Position numbers and translations under genes: made by a program
Notes under the pieces: model-generated
What the model saw: only the letters and a program-made list of their open reading frames with translations
Told to the model about the DNA's origin: nothing
Database searches by the model: none
Shown: positions 59,946 through 64,000 of the stretch, in pieces
How positions within the stretch are numbered: the first letter of the stretch is position 1
Layout of the letters: every line of letters starts with the position of its first letter
Assembly (NCBI GenBank): GCA_035934015.1
Contig: DASYYH010000011.1
Coordinates: forward strand, 62,001 to 126,000
Source of the DNA: Candidatus Acidiferrales bacterium
Lineage (GTDB): Bacteria > Acidobacteriota > Terriglobia > Acidiferrales > UBA7541
DNA length: 64,000 nucleotides
Direction: 5' to 3'

Positions 59946-60679
59946 TCCTCTTTGAAGCAATCCGCGATCGCCAGGCCCAGTCTGTCGGGATAATTCGTCA
60001 TGATTCCATTCACGTCCGCGGAAATCAGTTCGCACATCCGCTTTGGATCGTCGACCGTCCATGTGGCAATTTGCAGATCCGCCGCATGCGCCGCGGCCAC
60101 AAGTTCCGGCGTCACAAGGTCCGCGCGCGGCAAAATTTGACGCACTCCGATCCGTTGTGCTTTTTCGATGGCATCCGTCATCGGCGGCTCATAGAGAAAT
60201 CCCGTCAGCAGCGTTGTGTCGAGCCTGCGGACGTTGTCGAGAAACGTTGCGTCGAAAGAAATAATTACAGCTCGCGCCGTTTCGTTCGCGGCGCGCAATG
60301 CGCTCACTAGAGCGTGATGCACTCCCCATGCGTCTTCGATCTTCACTTCCAGATACGCAACAACGTCCACATCCCGCGCAAACATTAATACTTCTTCAAT
60401 TGACGGAATGCGTTCTCCCGCGAATTGCTTTCCGTACCACGAGCCGGCATCCAGCTCGCGCAGTTCTGCGAGAGTCAGCTCGCGGACAAGCCCTTTGCCG
60501 TCCGTTGTGCGATCCACTGTCGGATCGTGCATGGCCACAAATCGTGCGTCGTGCGAAAGCCGCAAATCGGTTTCGATGAAAGCGGCGCCGAGTTCCACGG
60601 CGCGGCGAAACGAAGCGATGGTATTTTCCGGCGCGTGGCCCGGCGCACCGCGATGACCAATCACCCAGGGGCGTCTCAT
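59942..60679 (-). CDS. Glycerophosphodiester phosphodiesterase
   Basis: 245 residues of the GDPD TIM barrel: VIGHRGAPGHAPENTIASF with the first catalytic His, FIETDLRLSHDARFVAMHDPTVDRTTDGKG with the metal-binding Glu/Asp and second His, then YLEVKIED. It hydrolyses deacylated phospholipids to glycerol-3-phosphate and an alcohol. There is no signal peptide, so it is the cytosolic UgpQ-like type. The ATG at 60679 starts the conserved sequence; a longer frame upstream has no family match. Confidence 0.9.
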   Translation of the reverse strand: MRRPWVIGHRGAPGHAPENTIASFRRAVELGAAFIETDLRLSHDARFVAMHDPTVDRTTDGKGLVRELTLAELRELDAGSWYGKQFAGERIPSIEEVLMFARDVDVVAYLEVKIEDAWGVHHALVSALRAANETARAVIISFDATFLDNVRRLDTTLLTGFLYEPPMTDAIEKAQRIGVRQILPRADLVTPELVAAAHAADLQIATWTVDDPKRMCELISADVNGIMTNYPDRLGLAIADCFKED

Positions 60680-60920
60680 CAGGGGTATCGTAGCAGAATC
60701 TTCAATTCGACCTGCAGTCAATGCTGGATGGTGTGTGCAAGAGGCATCAGTTGTCGCAAATTTGTGTACGAGAATGTGCAAATCTTCGGACAAAGCCACC
60801 GCAACCGGCTGTGCAGAGAAATGGTAAAATGCTGATATATAAGCACATAGCAGGCCACATAGTACCGTGCCTCCTGGCCGCAGAATTGCCCTTTGCCACT
60901 GTGGTCACTCAGGCGAGGCT

Positions 60921-61277
60921 ATGGCCCTATTTATCGTTTTGATTGTGGGTTTGGTGGTGGGGCAGACATGGTGGGATTGGCGCGAGACGCAGCGCAAGTC
61001 CGCGCTACCGCAGTGGATCGGCGGCCTGGCGCTGGCAGGGATGGTCGCTGCGGTGGTCACTGGCCTGGGCTCCATGGGTTCCGTCCTCTATCAGCATGCC
61101 CTCAGCGAACTGCAAGGGCCGTCGTCATCGGCATTCTTCTGGCCTGAGGCGGGATTCCTCGTCTGTGGGCTCGCTGTTGTGGTCATTGCCACTCGCAAGA
61201 AGAGTGTGCGGACCCTCCTGTTCGTTGCTGCGATATTGGCCCTGGCGCTGTGGCTGGGCATGACGCTGTACTCGTAA
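60921..61277 (+). CDS. Small integral membrane protein of unknown function
   Basis: About 118 residues with four hydrophobic segments (about 1-14, 29-52, 70-87 and 94-116) and little between them. No motif recognised. The ATG at 60921 follows AGGCGAGG. An upstream in-frame GTG at 60867 would add 18 residues (with CHCGH) and is possible. The 241-bp gap before it is otherwise empty apart from an AT-rich stretch (about 60825-60850) that may hold a promoter. Confidence 0.5.
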   Translation: MALFIVLIVGLVVGQTWWDWRETQRKSALPQWIGGLALAGMVAAVVTGLGSMGSVLYQHALSELQGPSSSAFFWPEAGFLVCGLAVVVIATRKKSVRTLLFVAAILALALWLGMTLYS

Positions 61278-61357
61278 TTCCATCCTTTCGCGCGAGATTC
61301 TCCAGCGATTCCCTCTCTGCGTTCCATTTTCGCTTGGCAATTGCGTGAAAAAGCCGC

Positions 61358-62776
61358 TTAGAATTTCGTGACTTCGGTGAAATGGAAATCGCGGACTTTC
61401 ATCGCGGGCACGACCATGTCGAATGACTCTTCCCCGGACGCGCGCACGGAAGGGCCGAGCATTTCAACGTTCGAAAGCATTTCGATAATGCTCTGATTGA
61501 AGCGGAAATTCCGCACCGCGCCAGTGACGCGGCCATTCTCGACCAGAAATGTGCCATCGCGCGTCATGCCCGTCAAAACTTTCTGATAGGGATCCACTTC
61601 GCGGATGTACCACAAGCGCGTGATGAGAAGTCCTCGCTCGGTCGAACGAACCATTTCCTCCGCTGGCGTGTTGCCGCCGGCGAAAACAAGGTTAAACGGA
61701 GCCTCGCCATCTTCCGTCGGCAATGAAAACCCGTGGCCGGTGGGCTGAGCCTTCATTTTTTTCGCCGTCGCCCGCGAATAGACGAGATTTTTCGGAATAC
61801 CCTTTTCGACCAGCGTGACTTTCTTTCGCGGAACGCCTTCGCCGTCAAAGGGAGGGCCGAGTTGCAGCGGGTGATAGACGTCGTCCCAAATGGAAATGTT
61901 TTCGCCGAATAGTTTTTTGCCCATGCGGCCCGTGAAACAGGAACGCTGGTCGGCGACGCACGTGCCGGCAAAGTCGTAGAACAGGAATCCCACGAGATCG
62001 AGAACGGCCGGAGGTTCCAGGATCGCCGTATATCGTCCCGGCGGAATCTCCCGCGGCGAACGCGACGCGGCGCATTTTTCGCTGGCACGCTGCGCCAGCG
62101 CTTCCGAATCGATATCGCCGACGCGGGCGGATGTGGCCTTGGCCCAGCCGGAAGAATCTTTTTCCAGCATGGTCACGGAAAATTCCGCGCGCGTGTCTTC
62201 GTAAAATTCGAAAAGCCCGCGCGAGTTTGCCAGAGCGATTTCCGAGAGGCCGGTGGAAAAAATCCCCGCCGTTGTTTGCTTGTTCTTGTCCGACATCTGG
62301 CAGACGCGCGCCACGGCGCGAGCGCGGTCCGCGGGCGTCGCATTGGCGGTGGCTTCGATGAAGCGATTCACTTTTTGAATTTTCTGCGAGCCGAGGATGG
62401 GCAGCAAATCGGGATTGCGCGGCTGAACGCGGGCGAGATCCAAAGCGGCGCGAGCGACGCGGCGCAAAGACTCATCGTCGGTTTTGTTTGTGGAGGCGCG
62501 AGCCGTGCGGCCGTCCACCACGGCGCGAACGGAAATGGTGAGGCCCTGTTCCGCGACATTTTGATGAATGGTGTTATTGGCGAAGCGCGTGAGCGCGCTG
62601 GTCACGGCGGTGACGTCGACTTCGGTTTCATCGGCCTCGCTGAACTTGATGATTTTTTCCGTGATGCGGTGAAGCGCCGAGGCGCCGAGGCGATGGCCGG
62701 CGGCGCTGATGTGGCCGGCGCGGCGGCTCTTCGCCGAAGCACGATGCGCAGTTCGCGATTTCTTTTTCTTGCTCAT
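61358..62776 (-). CDS. TldD/PmbA-family protein, TldE-like
   Basis: 472 residues with a basic N-terminal extension (KKKKSRTAHRASAKSRRA, about 1-30) before the PmbA-like domain. TldE/PmbA partners lack the metal-binding HExxxH, and none is visible here. C-terminal conserved segments are GLLITRLWYIREVDPYQKVLTGMTRDGTFLVENG. With TldD it forms a heteromeric peptidase that processes peptides such as microcin B17 or CcdA. It overlaps tldD by four bases (ATGA). Confidence 0.85.
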   Translation of the reverse strand: MSKKKKSRTAHRASAKSRRAGHISAAGHRLGASALHRITEKIIKFSEADETEVDVTAVTSALTRFANNTIHQNVAEQGLTISVRAVVDGRTARASTNKTDDESLRRVARAALDLARVQPRNPDLLPILGSQKIQKVNRFIEATANATPADRARAVARVCQMSDKNKQTTAGIFSTGLSEIALANSRGLFEFYEDTRAEFSVTMLEKDSSGWAKATSARVGDIDSEALAQRASEKCAASRSPREIPPGRYTAILEPPAVLDLVGFLFYDFAGTCVADQRSCFTGRMGKKLFGENISIWDDVYHPLQLGPPFDGEGVPRKKVTLVEKGIPKNLVYSRATAKKMKAQPTGHGFSLPTEDGEAPFNLVFAGGNTPAEEMVRSTERGLLITRLWYIREVDPYQKVLTGMTRDGTFLVENGRVTGAVRNFRFNQSIIEMLSNVEMLGPSVRASGEESFDMVVPAMKVRDFHFTEVTKF

Positions 62777-64000
62777 GACTTTGATGATGCGACTCCCACT
62801 TTCACATTACGGAAACGCGCCGGCGCGGCGCCGTGACCTGTACCCATAGTCTGCATGGGCTGGCCTTTGCCGCAATTCGGCGTGCCCCAGAGCGTCCAGT
62901 AATCCCGCGAGCAAATCGCATCGCAACTGTTCCAGAATTCCGTGGTGATGCCGCTGTAGCTCGGCGTTTTAATCATGCGGCCGCGCTTGCCATTTTTGAT
63001 TTCCCAGCCGATTTCGGTGGAGAACTGAAAATGATAGCGGCGATCATCAATGGACCAGGAGCGATTCGTTTCCATGTAAATCCCATCGTCGGTGTCGGCG
63101 ATGAGGTCTTCGAATTTGCGGTCGCCGGGAAGAATGCTGATGTTGGTCATGCGGATAATCGGCAAGCGGTTCCAACTTTCCGTGCGCATAGTGCCATTGG
63201 AGCGCGGCTGGCCGATGGCCGCGGCGGTTTCACGATTTGTCAGATAGCCGGTGAAAAGGCCGCTGGAAATAATCGGAGTGCACTGCGCGGGAACGCCTTC
63301 GTCGTCGTAAGCGAAAGTGCCGAGGCCAGGGCCGTGCGCGAGACGCGCATCGGCGACGACGTTGACGATGTCCGAACCATAGCGCAGAGAATTCAGTTTT
63401 TCTAAAGTGAGGAAGCTCATGCCGGCGAAATTCGCTTCCATGCCGAGGACGCGATCGAGTTCGATGGGATGGCCGATGGATTCGTGAATCTGCAAACCGA
63501 GCTGCGAGCTATCGAGAATGATGGTGCGCTTCCCTTCCGGGCACGGAGCGGCGCTGTGCAACGCGACGCATTCTTCAGCGATGCGCGGCGCGTGGCGGAC
63601 AAGATCGAGTTCTTCAATTAATTCGTAGCCGCGGAGCATGTGCTGGCCGCCAAAACTATTCGGATACGAACGCTTTTGAATTTCTTCTCCGGCAAAACTG
63701 GTGGCGACGATTCCTGCGCCCGATTGCATTTTCACCTGATGAATTGCGGAACCAATGCTGGAGACAAAAAGTTGGTCGATTCTACGAAATGACATGGAGC
63801 CTTCGGCGAGCGTCACACCCTTCACTTTGCGCATTTCCGCGTCGGCCGCGAGGAGCACGCCGATTTGCGTTTCGATGGGAATGCGAAATGGATCTTTGAT
63901 GAAGGGGTTCTGCCACGTGTCGACGCAGGGCTGCTCGGGAGCCATGACCACGTCGTGGCGCTTGGCGAGAGCCGATGCTTTGGCGATGGCCACGGCTTGG
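62773..64000 (-). CDS. tldD: Metalloprotease TldD, 5' end outside the window
   Basis: At least 406 residues, open to the window edge, so the N-terminus is missing; TldD is usually about 480. The zinc motif HESIGHPIELDRVLGMEANFAG (HExxxH) lies mid-protein. C-terminal sequences such as SYSGITTEFWNSCDAICSRDYW and CGKGQPMQTMGTGHGAAPARFRNV contain the downstream Cys and Gly-rich segments expected in TldD. It is the catalytic partner of the TldE-like protein encoded next. A GTG at 63993 could be mistaken for a start, but the frame continues past it. Confidence 0.9.
   Translation of the reverse strand, partial: QAVAIAKASALAKRHDVVMAPEQPCVDTWQNPFIKDPFRIPIETQIGVLLAADAEMRKVKGVTLAEGSMSFRRIDQLFVSSIGSAIHQVKMQSGAGIVATSFAGEEIQKRSYPNSFGGQHMLRGYELIEELDLVRHAPRIAEECVALHSAAPCPEGKRTIILDSSQLGLQIHESIGHPIELDRVLGMEANFAGMSFLTLEKLNSLRYGSDIVNVVADARLAHGPGLGTFAYDDEGVPAQCTPIISSGLFTGYLTNRETAAAIGQPRSNGTMRTESWNRLPIIRMTNISILPGDRKFEDLIADTDDGIYMETNRSWSIDDRRYHFQFSTEIGWEIKNGKRGRMIKTPSYSGITTEFWNSCDAICSRDYWTLWGTPNCGKGQPMQTMGTGHGAAPARFRNVKVGVASSKS

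Overview
The window looks like a chromosomal stretch of an Acidobacteriota bacterium, probably of the Terriglobia type. The grounds are gene content and style rather than a marker gene. There are two giant VPS10/BNR secreted proteins, BshA (bacillithiol synthesis) in an otherwise Gram-negative gene set, a long Hfq-like protein, a NuoE-NuoF fusion, an AtpE with a signal-like N-terminus, and a GC-rich genome with dispersed palindromes. No rRNA is present and only one tRNA, tRNA-Thr(CGT), is found.

Layout. 1-9.3 kb (+): a Tat-exported VOC protein, recX, a repeat-rich leader, alaS, a lytic transglycosylase coupled to an N-acetylmuramoyl-L-alanine amidase, and a secreted DUF6599-like protein. A candidate small RNA with its own promoter and terminator follows at about 9.2 kb. 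9.6-17.9 kb: a metabolic cluster in two converging blocks. The + block holds a split TPP-dependent decarboxylase (ComD/ComE-like) and a cyclase-family hydrolase. The - block holds an M20 peptidase, an AstE/aspartoacylase-like hydrolase, an SDR, a ketopantoate-reductase-like enzyme, a creatininase-family amidohydrolase and an MFS carrier. 17.9-24.6 kb: two divergent paralogous beta-propeller (VPS10/BNR) proteins. 24.8-26.0 kb: a 1.1-kb insertion at the 3' end of tRNA-Thr, bounded by a 31-bp imperfect copy of the tRNA end and carrying one TIR-domain gene. 26.0-37 kb: housekeeping genes (M24 peptidase, YggU, YggS, tmk, holB, hfq-like, bshA, an SDR, a LytS-type kinase, ribA, thiS).

37.0-50.3 kb is a complex I operon in the order A, C, D, E-F fusion, G, H, J, K, L, M, N. 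Genes for NuoB and NuoI, the subunits that carry clusters N2 and N6a/N6b, are absent and must be encoded elsewhere if the complex is functional. It converges on a - strand run from glgA through trxA, purA, moeA, moaC, a response regulator and mog to atpZ, atpI, atpB and atpE. Only the a and c subunits of ATP synthase and two accessory membrane proteins are present; subunit b and all F1 genes are not. The window ends with rsmA, a glycerophosphodiester phosphodiesterase, a small membrane protein and a TldD/PmbA-type pair, the last gene running off the edge.

The observations I consider most novel are two. (1) A module of about 190-200 bp occurs twice, at 1922-2111 and 26107-26308. Each copy has a promoter with an exact 17-bp spacer, two hairpins, and a pair of identical 12-mers (TTCTAATCGCCA) enclosing conserved sequence. 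It could be a small-RNA/repeat family. (2) The single-gene TIR island sits in tRNA-Thr. Both were identified by eye and need database searches.
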